The notes beneath the pieces are model-generated. The model did no database searches. It was not told the origin of the DNA and saw only the letters and a program-made list of their open reading frames with translations. Positions 27,466 to 60,019 of a DNA stretch of 64,000 bases are shown here, piece by piece. The first letter of the stretch is position 1, and every line of letters begins with the position of its first letter. A program made the position numbers and the translations under genes. The stretch is from Litomosoides sigmodontis (lineage: Eukaryota > Nematoda > Chromadorea > Rhabditida > Onchocercidae). The stretch spans positions 9,605,190 through 9,669,189 of the forward strand of contig OY718806.1 of the NCBI GenBank assembly GCA_963070105.1. Direction: 5' to 3'.

Positions 27466-30166
27466 TCACTTGCCAGCTTCAGTATCATTTGCGTGCTCAA
27501 CTGCAGCTCCTGTCGCCGTTTCTCCATTGGCTTTTGTGCTGGACATATTTTCCACCGAAATGTGCCTACTGATTTTATCGGCTTTACGCCATAACGTCAT
27601 CTCCTTAAAATACCCAGAATATAAAAGCTAATATTAGGAAACTCCAGTTCCGTTTAATTATGAACACACTGACGAACTTAATCGCATAGTCACAATAAAT
27701 TGACATTATCACTGATTACATACATACTTCTGCAAGTGATAAAGATTAGAGTGAAACACCATACCTGCTGCTTGAAGTAACGACGATCTTCTTCGTCAAC
27801 CAAAACAAGATTCAAATAATAACGAACTGAGAATTTTTTACCAACATCACGCATTGTTGGTGTCAAATCATAACCAGCAAGGAAAAGACGTATAGGAATT
27901 GATTCACCTGAAAGCCGTTTCTTTCATCCCAATTACTTGAACTTATTGGAAAAAAATAGTTAAAAATTAGCAATAGATAACAGAGCTCCTTATGGTAGAT
28001 CTGTAACTGAGTGCCCCATAGACTCGATGAGCAAAATGATGTTTATTTCTTAATTAAAACAAAGGATAAATTCTAAATTCTGAAATATAGTGAAATTGCT
28101 TTGGTGATACTAAATGTCAGTTGTTACCGCCTAGCCACTAATGAAAGTATTATACTAAATGTAAAATCAGTACTACCATAAAAAAAGATAACCCCACCTC
28201 TTACAGGTGCACCATCCATTATTTCGTATTTTGCTATTGTTTCACTCTCATTGAAAATATTTGGTGAATTCCCCACCGTTTCTCGTTTAATTATTGCAAT
28301 TTCCATAAACTTAATTTTGATTCGAACTAACAAGAAGTATATCTTTCCAACAATCACATCTTTTAGGTGATATCTGCAATACATTATTTTCAACATAATG
28401 CAATGTCCGTGCTACTAGACTTAGAGGACGGATATATTGACAATTTCCCGTTGACAAATCTGTTATATGCTGCTATATGCTCTTCAAGCTCTTATTCTAA
28501 TCGAAAAATACCAACACTTGAATGAGTTCGTATGAGCTCAAATTATGCAAGAACTTACGTGTCTGTAACACTCCCGTGACAAACTCATGCTAAAAAAATT
28601 TAGAAAACAAGCATTTACTTGGAGCGATTGTATTCGAATTCAATGTGCAAAGAATCCTCAATACCAACTTCCATTTTGATACTGTTATTTGTATCGGGAT
28701 ACGAAGAAAGCGTATGCACGATAACATCCATCTCACGTATTATATCTGTTAACCTTCGAACAATGACCACTCTTAGGAAGTAGCTGCAACAAACTTTTTA
28801 CTAACATTTTGTTTTTTGAAATCACTAATATTTTGTCACTACATGTCGCAATCAACTCCTTGCAATTCTCCATACGATGTCTTTGATTATTCAGGAATGA
28901 ATCCTTATTCTTGACTACCAAAGATGTTTGTAATTCGAGGCAATGTTGCCATGAGCTGATCACCGCCAAAATTAGTTTAAAACCCCAAAGCATTTTTGAT
29001 TACGTTTTCCTGTTTATTTTTTCAGCAAATTCATAACAACAAAGTTTTTCTAATAAAAAAGCGTCATACCGCAATTTCACATTTGCACCAACATATGACT
29101 CGTACGGCTTTTCAACTTTTGGAAATTCAAACCGAAAAACCGCATTTTGTGTCAATTCTCCCGGACGAGCCAATTCCTTCATCAACGTTATGAAATCATG
29201 CTGATTACCACGATCATAATTTAGTTCTGAAAAAACATATTTACTAAAATTTTACGTAAAAAAATATATGAAGGAGCCGGTATAATCGCAAATAGACAGC
29301 TCTCGATAAAAAAAATGGAGTAGATTAAGTCTGATTTTATTACTAATAAGTTGCCCTAAAACAGTTTAACCCACTACATGGATGAAAATTTCCAAGCTAA
29401 ATGCCCAGTTTCATTTAATTTCATAATTTTTAACAAAACTTCGTTACCTCTCATTCCATTCAATCGTTAATATACCAGAAAGTAAACAGATTAAAAAAAC
29501 TTCTGAAACACACATTTAAGCAAGACATGCCTTATTTATAAAGCCGTGAAACAGTTGTTTACAATAAAACAGAAATATAAAAGGACTGCGCACCTATTTG
29601 TCCGATAAATTCAATTCTTATTCCTTGATGATCAAATTTTTTTTTCACGGCAACTCCAACAGTACCAGATATTGTTTCACCATCATAAAACAAGAAATGT
29701 GTTTCTTGACCTCCTTCCTCACATCGTATTTTAGCTACCTGAAATAACGGTGAGATTACTCCACGTGCTGCGCCGATGATGGAAACTGGGATCTCTCACA
29801 TCCGAAGCAAAATCATATCATTACACCATTCAAATTGTATTGCAATAATTGTACTGTATCTTCATTATTCTATGACTTCCAACTCAGTTTTCCGCCAAAT
29901 CCACCTCCCACAATCAATCTCGCGTAAATTTTTCATAACATGTACAATGAAGAAAATATTACGAAGGAGAACGAACTAACTTTCCTATTATCTGCATCAT
30001 CCAATTTGATCGAAATTTCCGCAGCCTGACCAAATCCAAAGAAAGCCTGAAGGATGACTTCTTCAGGATAACATATAATACTTTTACAGCAATGTAGAGA
30101 ATATAAGTAAGCTAATAAAATGTACTCTGCATTTAGAGGAATAAAAAAATATTATATCTTAACCAT
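27466..30166 (-). CDS. vps-26: Retromer subunit VPS26, 8 exons
   Basis: Exons in transcript order: 30166-30164 (ATG only, inferred), 30046-29981, 29738-29594, 29226-29070, 28783-28619, 28373-28198, 27907-27765, 27603-27466. All junctions are GT-AG and in phase, giving about 330 residues (human VPS26A 327). VPS26 hallmarks are FLFYDGE, HQGIRIEFIGQI, PGELTQ, VEKPYESYVGANV, YHLKDVIVGKIYFLLVRIKI, ETIAKYEIMDGAPV, RLFLAGYDLTPTMRD and FSVRYYLNLVLVDEEDRRYF. The family has two arrestin-like beta-sandwich domains and, with VPS35 and VPS29, recycles cargo from endosomes to the Golgi or plasma membrane. The gene is convergent with the RAD54B-like gene. The first exon, a bare ATG followed by GTTAAG, is the uncertain part; it would give MAFFGFGQ. 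Confidence 0.95.
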
Positions 30167-32720
30167 TCTGAAGGATCGTTTGCAAGTGCTTTCTGCTCGG
30201 AAATGATATCGTTGATAATATTTGCAATAAATTTATAAATACATAAGACAATTACGAGAATTACTGACTGGCCAACAACATTTTAAACTAAAAAGTGCAA
30301 AACAGTTCAGAAACCATGTGAAAATCACCAAATACTCGCGAGATATCCGAAAGACAATTTTATAACTTTAATTAAAACTTCGTGAACATCAACGATCAAT
30401 GTACTCTGATTTCACCGTATCATTTATACATAAAAATAAATTACCAAAGACATACTTAACTTTAGTTTTAGAAAACTGAAAACGAAATGATATTCAAATT
30501 CAATTTCCTTCTGAGAAAATGTACTAAGTAATTCGACTGCTGCAAAAAGCAAGTTATACTGCATGAAAGTTCATGTACACTAGTTATGATGCACTGGACA
30601 TCGAATACTATTAATATAGTATGTTTCAGTACGACAACTGGAACTGCCTGAATGGATCACAATGCCGCACCCATACAATGCGAACGCCTACGCGATCCAT
30701 GACACATCCCCTCCCACGTAACCACATCCCCTCCCACGTAACTGCTCCGCATAAAACATGGCCCAAAGCACTATAGTTGGGTCCGTAATGTAAATTACTG
30801 TGTCTCTGATATTTCGTCAGTGCGAAGTTTTGGCTTAAAGTTTTTAAACATACAGTTTTATCTGTTTTACGAAAATCGGATTACTTTTTGCACCCATTAC
30901 CTTAATAGATTAACCAGTTGACATGAAATTCTCGACACCAACTGGCGAATTGAATTCGCTGAACTTCCACCGTTTCATAAAGATTATATCATCAATTCAT
31001 TTCGATGAGACAAATTCGAAGCAGAATCAGTGGGTCTCATTGGAAATGTTATTTATTTGTTTGGCTTAATTAAATTTCTACAATTTCTCTTTCTTTTGAT
31101 CAAAGCAACTGATATATATCGCGTCACGAATGTACTTTTCCATGTATTTTCCTCCTCGTTCTGTATGGCTGTCTTGTTGACTTTTTAAAATTTCAAACTT
31201 TAACGATAGAAGAACAATATCATTTAAAAAAAGCTCAAAAACTTGAAAGGAAACTCATCGTGCACATTCGACACTCCAGTATGCAGTTAGCATCATTTCG
31301 TCGAATAGATCAGATAATGAACATTTTCGACCAGGAAAAAAAAGATTATTCTTCTTTATCGAATATCTGAAATTTACTATGCATATTTTTTTAATCGCTC
31401 TCTCGCTCTTTCTTATCGTTGTGCATTTCATTACTGTTCCGTAGTTTTATGTGTAAATTATCTAAAATTTATTTTGAAGTGTTAGAACACACAAATATCT
31501 TTTTATTTTGCACATCATTTCATTTCTCACTAACACTATTTCAATTTTATTACTATATCTGCTAAAATTTCTTTTGTAATGATTTTCTCAATGAATTTTT
31601 CCGCATAGAGCTATGTTTGAAATGAAAAAAAAAATTTTTGCTATCATTCTTAAGCTATTATTGTTTATTTCTAATTTTTTTCATATATTTAGAAGATGCG
31701 GGAATACTTTTTGACAATGGTATTTTAAATGATAACTTTTAATTGAAGGTTGTATATTTTCAGAAAAATATATAAATCATATTTAAAAATTTTTGCGATA
31801 TCACAGCACGAGTGGAAATACAATAGGAAACACAGCGCTGTTTTATTTTATAATGTAATTAGCGAAGTGATAGAAATTTTTTGCTTAAATAAAATCACTG
31901 ATTTTAAATTTGAATTTGAAAAATCTTTAAAACTAACTAATATTATCAAAAAATACATTATTTATTCTCAAATATGCGTCACGGATTATTGCTTCATTGT
32001 TTTTTTTGCATACAAAAAATTCCAGAATTTTGCTACTTTTTAAGAAAAAAATTATGAAAGTACAATATGTAAAAAAAATAAAAAAACTAAAAGGACAAAT
32101 GTGTTTGGAAATATCGATGAAAATGTAGAGATATTTTCATCAAATATAAATTATTCAAAATACCCGTGAAGTGATGTTTAACATTAAATACATAGAGTAA
32201 AAAATTACAAATGAATTAAAACGAGATCAAACAAAACGCAATAAAATGTTAAATTTTGCCAAATTTAATTATATGAAAAAAATATTAGCAACAATTTAAT
32301 GTCATCCATTCCTTAATTAAATTTTAAAAAAAAAATTTGCAAAACGTGGAATAAACTTCATAGAGAAGCATAAATATTAACACAACTTTCCTATCATAAG
32401 ATATCGAACAACAGCAGAAGATATTTACGGGAAACAATCAGTAGGATAACTTCATCATCCTCAAATTATTTCATCAAATTCTATTTGCATGAATTCTCAC
32501 TACGCAATTGTTGCTTTGCTTTGCATTTAATTAGAACTTAAACATCACACGTTGCAAAAATGTAAACAGACTATGAGAGTTACTTTCGTCGTTTTCCTTT
32601 TTTAAATCTGATCATTTAGAATAAAATATCCAATGACAAAAAGAAATAGAAAATTACTGCTAATAGAAAACAGCACAGATGAAGTTTGATAAGTATTAAG
32701 AAAAAGGCACTAAATGTTAG
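30167..32720. other. Upstream region of vps-26 and 3' flank of the sulfotransferase gene
   Basis: No gene is supported. A perfect 20-bp tandem duplication lies at 30703-30742 in a GC-richer pocket at about 30630-30780. An ORF at 31750-32043 is Lys/Ile/Phe-rich and has no recognised similarity. Confidence 0.5.
30703..30742. repeat. Perfect 20-bp tandem duplication
   Basis: CACATCCCCTCCCACGTAAC is present twice back to back. It lies about 540 bp upstream of the inferred vps-26 start and is C-rich in an AT-rich setting, so it may be a regulatory element. Confidence 0.9.
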
Positions 32721-45331
<12,611 letters not shown>

Positions 45332-48300
45332 TTCAGATAACCATTTTCAGGATGGGTAATTTACGAAGTGATTCAACCATATGTGTATGTGTGTGTGTCG
45401 TCGTCTACTGTTCACTGCTACCTCGTTCATCGTTCCACTTAATTAGTGTGTTTTCAAAATTATCAAACTATCATCATCCTCGTCCTTTTCTCTCCTCATC
45501 TCCCTTGCCTCATCTTTTCCTCCCATGGGTAAGTAAAATTTCAAGAACAAGCCTGAAAGTTTCATATATTATGCAAATATTCATATCGTAGTGGCGGTAA
45601 TCATCCATACATTTCTTTACTTATTCAAAATTTAATGCAGGAAATATGAAATGACAAATGAGGTATTTGAGACGAATACATTGCTTTCCTGTTTACTTTT
45701 GTAAAAGTAAATAAAATGTTTTCTTTCAAATAATTACGCATCTCTAGGCACACTCTATTATTTGCTTGTTTCTCAAATGACAGCAGATCATGGTAATTCA
45801 CCATTTAATGCTTTTTTTTTTTTTGTTTTTCATTTCAGATAAGTGATTAAACAGGATGAGGAGGAGTTGCAAGGGGTGAGATATCATGATGCTAGTGACC
45901 TTGAGGATAGCAGCAATAAGAGGGTAAAAATCGCCTATCTCTCATCAACCCTCTCCCACTCCGTTCATTCATTCATCAAAATTTGATCACTTATTTAGAA
46001 GGTATCGTCTAAATTTATGTGTCTGACGTGATCGTAACCATCGATGATGAGTGCTACTACTAAATGGCCAATAAAAACCGGCACATTGCGGTGAAGACAA
46101 TTCCATTTTTGCTGCTTTTCAACAACACTCATCTATCCATCATTCTTTCACACACCTCTTCGAGGTCATCCTGAGACCAGTCTCATACCTTAATCTCACA
46201 TTCTCCTCCTTCCTCTTCACTCTTTCTCTCTCTCTCTCTTCACTCCTATTATCACTATTACAATAATAAATAGGAAGAAATTAAACCATAATTGCTACTG
46301 TTACAGAATGAACATTTTGAATGAAGAACGAAATCTGAAATCTGAAAGGGAAATGAATGAATGTTTGGTATGAAAATAAATTTTACATAATTTTTTGGAG
46401 AAATTTTTTCACCCCTGTTTTTTCGCTCCTTCTTTTTTTTCACACAAATTTAGGTGTGATTTATGAAATCACTTAAATATTAGGTACAGCTAAGTGTAAT
46501 TCAATGCTAATAGAATTGTTGTCGCTGAATTTCCAAATCAAATATTCAAACAAAACTGCTCGAGGTCATCCAGTGGTCAATCAAAGAACAACAGCTGTGG
46601 AAACAAATTATTTGTATTTCATGCTTCATCATATAAGTTGATAACTTTTAATTTACAATAAACAATTTTGGCTTGTCATGATATCACTTTTCAATCTAAA
46701 AATTCATCGAAACAGTTCATTGCTTTCAAAAGAGTAGTGCAATTTACCGAGTAGAAAGAAGCCTAAAAGATGAAAAAGTGATAATTAAGAAAAATAATAA
46801 TTTGAGTAATAATTGAAATAATAATTGAAAAAAAAATAATACTTTGGGAAATAATAATTTACATACATTCATTACAACATTACAAAGAAATTAGATAGAT
46901 GAAGAATGCAGAGATATGTGTAAATTAAAAAAAGAGCTTAGTTGAGCTTACCCATTTTTTAACTTTAATTAACAATTATTACGGACTCTTTCATAGAAAA
47001 TTCGTGCTCTTTTTTTTACCATTTTTTTCATTTTTTTTTTGATTAATTTAAATGAAAAGAAAGCCGCGAAGTGTTCGTGAAGTGGAATGATGAGAAGGGT
47101 GAATGTTAAGAACAAACTGTACATTTGCATGATAATTAAGAATTGACTTTCCAATTAACGTACGTGTCTCACGGAGCTTCTTGCCGACATTTTGCGCCAT
47201 AATCCGCTGTATGCGTATATCCTGTCCTCTCACACAAACAAGAGTCACCATCAACAGCACCTGCTCTTCAATTCATCCCATAATCATCGTGCAAATCAGG
47301 AAATCCCTATCATTTATTTTGACGAAAACAACCCAAAATTATCATAATTACGGTATGAGCTCCATCTGGTCAACTTATTGCCAATCAAATTTTGCAGGAT
47401 TTTTAAAACTGTCAAAAAATAAAGGTTCCTGTTTCGGATGCGTAGGTATTGCATGTCATACAAAACATGAATAGCATATTTGCTGTCGTTTTAGGAAATT
47501 TTGCAGTCAAAATTGATTTTACACCTAAATCAATTGCTTAATTGAGTAATTAATATTTGTCAAATGCGTAATTTATAGCAAATATAACTTTAAAATAATG
47601 TAAAATTAATTTTATAAAATTTGCAAAATTTTTCAGCATCTGAATTTCCATTTCGCTTATTTTTCCCTTTCAATTATTTCTGGAAGAAACGTAAACCTTC
47701 GTGCATCTTCATCCCGAAAGTGGCTCATTATTGGGAATGCGAGCAGTAGCTCACTGCTTCCTCCACGTTCAGTAATTTCCTCCTGGATTTATTCCAATAT
47801 TTCAAAGGGACAAAAGAAGAAAAGCTCATAAGTTTCATATTCAATGATAAAATTATCTGTAGGGGATAGTGTAAGTAAATAAATATTAGGCCTGATACCT
47901 ATTTATCATGCAAATGATGAGCACGCAACACGGAAATTACAATGTGTACGGCAAAACTAAAAGAGAATCAAACTGCGAGCAATTTAACTTCGAATAAAGT
48001 TTGATAGATTAATGAAATATATTTGAGAAATATTAAAAAAGAGTTTATAATATATATATTTGAGAAAAATTCCATAATTGGAAGCATAACACGCAATATC
48101 AGAAATGAACCGAAAAATTTCCCTACTCCTACCGTGTCTAATCGCATCCCAACAGTTGCATACAATAATTTTCACTGCAGTTAGATGAAGCTTCGTCCGG
48201 TTACGTTAGATGACAATGATGAAATATGGTGCGTTGATGAAGGTTGAAGTGTGAAAATCATTTTTGATTTATTCGATAACGTTCTTCTAATTTGAATTGT

Positions 48301-48848
48301 GCTTCTCAAATTTATGGTTTTTTTTTTGGGAGGGGGAGGGATTGGGAGAAGGAGGAGGAGGAGAGATTTTCATTGTGATATTTTGTATTTTATTTTACGT
48401 AATGCTTGCAATTATGCTATTTTACGAATCAGTATACTGGAAGCTAAAAGATTGACAAGGAGCTAATTTGATGGGTTCTTTCGTGTAAATCTCATTTTTT
48501 GATATATAAAAATTCCTATTGTTATCAGCATGAATTTACAGAAGTGTTATTAGCATTGACGAGATGAAAATGCAAGGAATTAGCCAAATTACAGTAACAA
48601 AAAGTACATGAGTGCACGTAATATCTGCCTAGATCTTTGCATTGTGTGTTAGACAAAAATTTACGACCGCTTGTTTGCTGTCAAATGGAATAAAAAATTG
48701 ATTATTCAAATGTTATGAGATGTGATTTTTTTTTTACTTCTATATAAAGTTATGTTTTTACAGACGCAAACAGTGCGCAGTAAATTATTGGAAGAGAATA
48801 CGTTACTCTTTGTCATTCGCTCCTCATCTTTATTGCAAAATACTGCAG
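45332..48848. other. Intergenic region with unassigned exon candidates
   Basis: Mostly AT-rich. A (GT)n tract lies near 45370-45397. A phase-0 exon candidate lies at 45855-45923 on the plus strand, and coding-like pieces lie at about 47160-47250, 47697-47782 and 48133-48147 on the minus strand. None could be tied to a known family. Confidence 0.4.
47697..47782 (-). CDS. Orphan exon candidate on the minus strand
   Basis: Between a TAAATCCAG acceptor and a GTTTAC donor (leaving phase 2) is an open stretch reading EEITERGGSSELLLAFPI then MSHFRDEDAR. The segment is less AT-rich than its surroundings and its residues look like ordinary soluble protein. An in-phase partner, ATG CGA TTA GAC ACG before GTAGGA, lies at 48147-48133. 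I recognise no family. It may be part of a small gene or chance. Confidence 0.25.
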
Positions 48849-49683
48849 ATGTATCGTCCCCTTGGTGCGCGTCAGAAGGATATTTCTACCAGGCTTATAA
48901 AACCAACCCGTCCAGATATTAGGATTGGTGACGTGCTTCATTTGGTCAGGAACTGGAGGTCTTCGTGGGATTTGGAAGGTAACATTGCTGTAAGTATTAT
49001 GCTGCTTTTCAGAAATCATCCTTTCAGCAGTAATTAACATTCTTTATTTTTCAAAGATTTAATAATCTGAGAACTTATATTCACAAGTAACAATTATGAA
49101 AAGAAACGCAGGGTTTTTTAAAGGCTTATTGTTTATTTAAGGTTTACGATGGTGGAATTGCACAATATTTACTAGTAGACGACCGATCGCATGATATATT
49201 CTTCGCTTCGCTTATACTCGAAAAACGAAGTTTACGCTGTAGATTGGTCCGTAATGAGCCGAGAGATATACTTGAGGAGACTAATAATACATTTATTTTG
49301 GTAAAAAACTTAAAATTTGTTAAAACTGATAGATCTTTGATTAGTGACTAAAAATATTATTCAGTACGGTAATGAGCATTTTATGTCTCATTATAATGTC
49401 GAATAATGCTGGATATGAGAAAAGTCAATTCACCACTGACAGTGTGAAATTCCCCTAAGTTACGCCTTTTGCAATGACTACGAGTGATTTAATGGCAGAG
49501 GAACGAGTGTAGTTAAATTACTGCAATTTTTAATCTTTTTACGATGACTTATAAAAAGGCGATAAATCGTTGCAGATTGATGATTATGGCACTCCAAACG
49601 AAGATCGCAAAAAAATCGACCGTTTGAAAATTATTTTAAGTCGTAAAGGTTATATGTTTACTGATGATGAATACTACGAGTAA
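48849..49683 (+). CDS. Unrecognised 135-residue protein, 3 exons
   Basis: Exons 48849-48989, 49142-49300 and 49576-49683 are joined by GTAAGT and GTAAAA donors and TTTAAG and TTGCAG acceptors, all in phase 0, ending in TAA. The start ATG follows an ACTGCAG that could itself be a trans-splice acceptor; another good acceptor (TTTTTACAG) ends at 48762. The protein begins MYRPLGARQKDISTRLIK, contains IRIGDVLHLVRNW, YDGGIAQYLLVDD and GTPNEDRKKIDRLKIILSRK, and ends in the acidic FTDDEYYE. It has no signal peptide or membrane segment. I do not recognise a family; conserved-looking Trp, Gly and Asp residues and clean splicing suggest a real gene. An upstream exon cannot be excluded. Confidence 0.65.
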
Positions 49684-51619
49684 AACGGCGAATCAGGATT
49701 TCCCATCATTTTTTTTTCTTCCTTTTTTCAGCTGAAGGGGGCTCAGACTTACGAAATTGGTTTCTCTGTAATTCTCTGCTTTTTTTTATATTTCTCAGAA
49801 TAATTTTACTTGACACCGGAACGTGGCTATTATATCTCCTTCACAATATTATCATGTTTGCTAGATGGACTGGAAGCTGTAATTCTCTAGGCATTGTTTA
49901 TACCGGCCTATAACAGCGATTTTTGTTGTGTCTATAGCAGTGGAGATGTTTGGGGTTAATCAGGAGCTACTGCCCAAAAAAAACAAAATGACAGTGTGAC
50001 GCCATTTTAATTTCTTTCATGCACACGTATTTCTTAAATTACTACTAGTTGCTGCTAGGCGGAACAATTCATTGCTGACAATTAGACGGGAAGAGTATTG
50101 AAACACTTTACGATGCAATCCATCATCGTACGGTTAATCGTTTATCATTCCTGCAGTATCTTCAGTTCTATTCTGCTATCACCTTCCTTCTGGCTTTATC
50201 CGTTGTGTGTACTAGCAAGAAGTGTAGAAATGAAAGAAATTTGAATCTCTTGATTTTATTTCTTCCCTTAACACGTTTATTCCATGATTACTTTGCTTAG
50301 AATACATGATCATTTTGTATTTTGTACACATTTGATGATTGCATTGTTCTGGGATAACTACTGTTTATTCAGTAATAGTTTACGAAATACTGTTGACCAC
50401 TAAAGAAGTGGCTCTCTTCATTCACTTATTCTCTTTCACGGTTTCGTTGTATTCTCGTATCCTGAAAGCTATCTGCTACAATCAGAACCTAATGTTCGCC
50501 GAAAATTTGAAAACTCACGATATAAACATTATACTTTATCTATTATGTGTACTGTTTACAGATTATTTATTATTTGTACTGTTCACAAACCAGAACACAT
50601 TCATTATTTGTTCAGGCCAGACATTATGAACTTGATCAGTATAGTTTTAAAGTTCATTTAAACGTGAAGAATTACTGAAATGTTTTCTAAATTTCCGCTT
50701 ATATTTGTACAATTATTGGCCACTTCATTGGTATGAAAGATGTGTCGGTTATTTCCTTGTGTAAACGTAATGTTCCATAAATTTATCTAGCCTATCTTTA
50801 AATACTGTCATATGCTGTAACATATAAATTTATTCCGATGTAGTTTCATGGTATTAGCAGCTTTTTCTTTTTATTCTACATTAAACGAAATCCTTTTGCT
50901 CATTCCCTTGATTGTGTACTAATAGGCAATATTTGTGTTTTTGTATTCATACAGGATATTTTGAACTATATCAATCCGTCTATTCATGGTAATAATTCTT
51001 ATAACTTCTATGTTAGTGTTTCTTTTAACACTACCACTTGCATAAAATTGGTAAAGGAATTGTAACAATGTCAGAAGCGATACTAATACTCATGAAAATG
51101 GCTAGTTGTATTACTTTGCATTAGGTTCCGGACACTTATGTAATGATATAAAATGCAGAATTCAAAAAATATTGAGTGCACGTGATAAAAGAAAGTTGGA
51201 ATAACGAATTAATTCTGTGAGAGCGGCGAGAATGTATCTGAAAGATTAGCAAATTTAGGGTTTCCTAGTAAGTCTCTGTCAAAATTATCCGATGACAAGT
51301 TTGCTTTCACTCACGGAGATGGACAACTGTCGCATAGTGCTGTATTTCATGTTTAAATCAAAAGTAATTAATTGTATGAGGCGTTTTTGTCAGTTATTTT
51401 CATCAAAAAAAAATTCAATTTACAAGTGGTGAAGGATTGCTTTCTCGTCAAGCACAATCAAATAAGTAGTAAATTTCAGTTCGACTTGACTCTCGGCCGT
51501 ATATACCCGTCCGTCGAATTAATCCATCCGTTTGTGACAAAACATTTCTTTTGCACATTTGTGCAGCGATCTTTCGATTGGTGGAAATCATGATACCAAG
51601 ATGCTTCGCATACGTTTTT
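49684..51619. other. Intergenic region, 3' flanks of two convergent genes
   Basis: This contains the 3' flank of the unknown plus-strand gene and the presumed 3' UTR of the minus-strand shl-1. The ORF at 50339-50629 has no recognised features. No further gene is supported. Confidence 0.5.

Positions 51620-60019
<8,400 letters not shown>

Noticed and set aside
31750..32043. 97-codon ORF
   Set aside because: Composition is that expected of AT-rich DNA (Ile, Lys, Phe, Tyr); no recognised motif or splice context.
45352..45591. 79-codon plus-strand ORF starting MGNLRSD
   Set aside because: Runs through a GT microsatellite and pyrimidine-rich sequence; no family similarity, and a link to the exon candidate at 45855 could not be supported.
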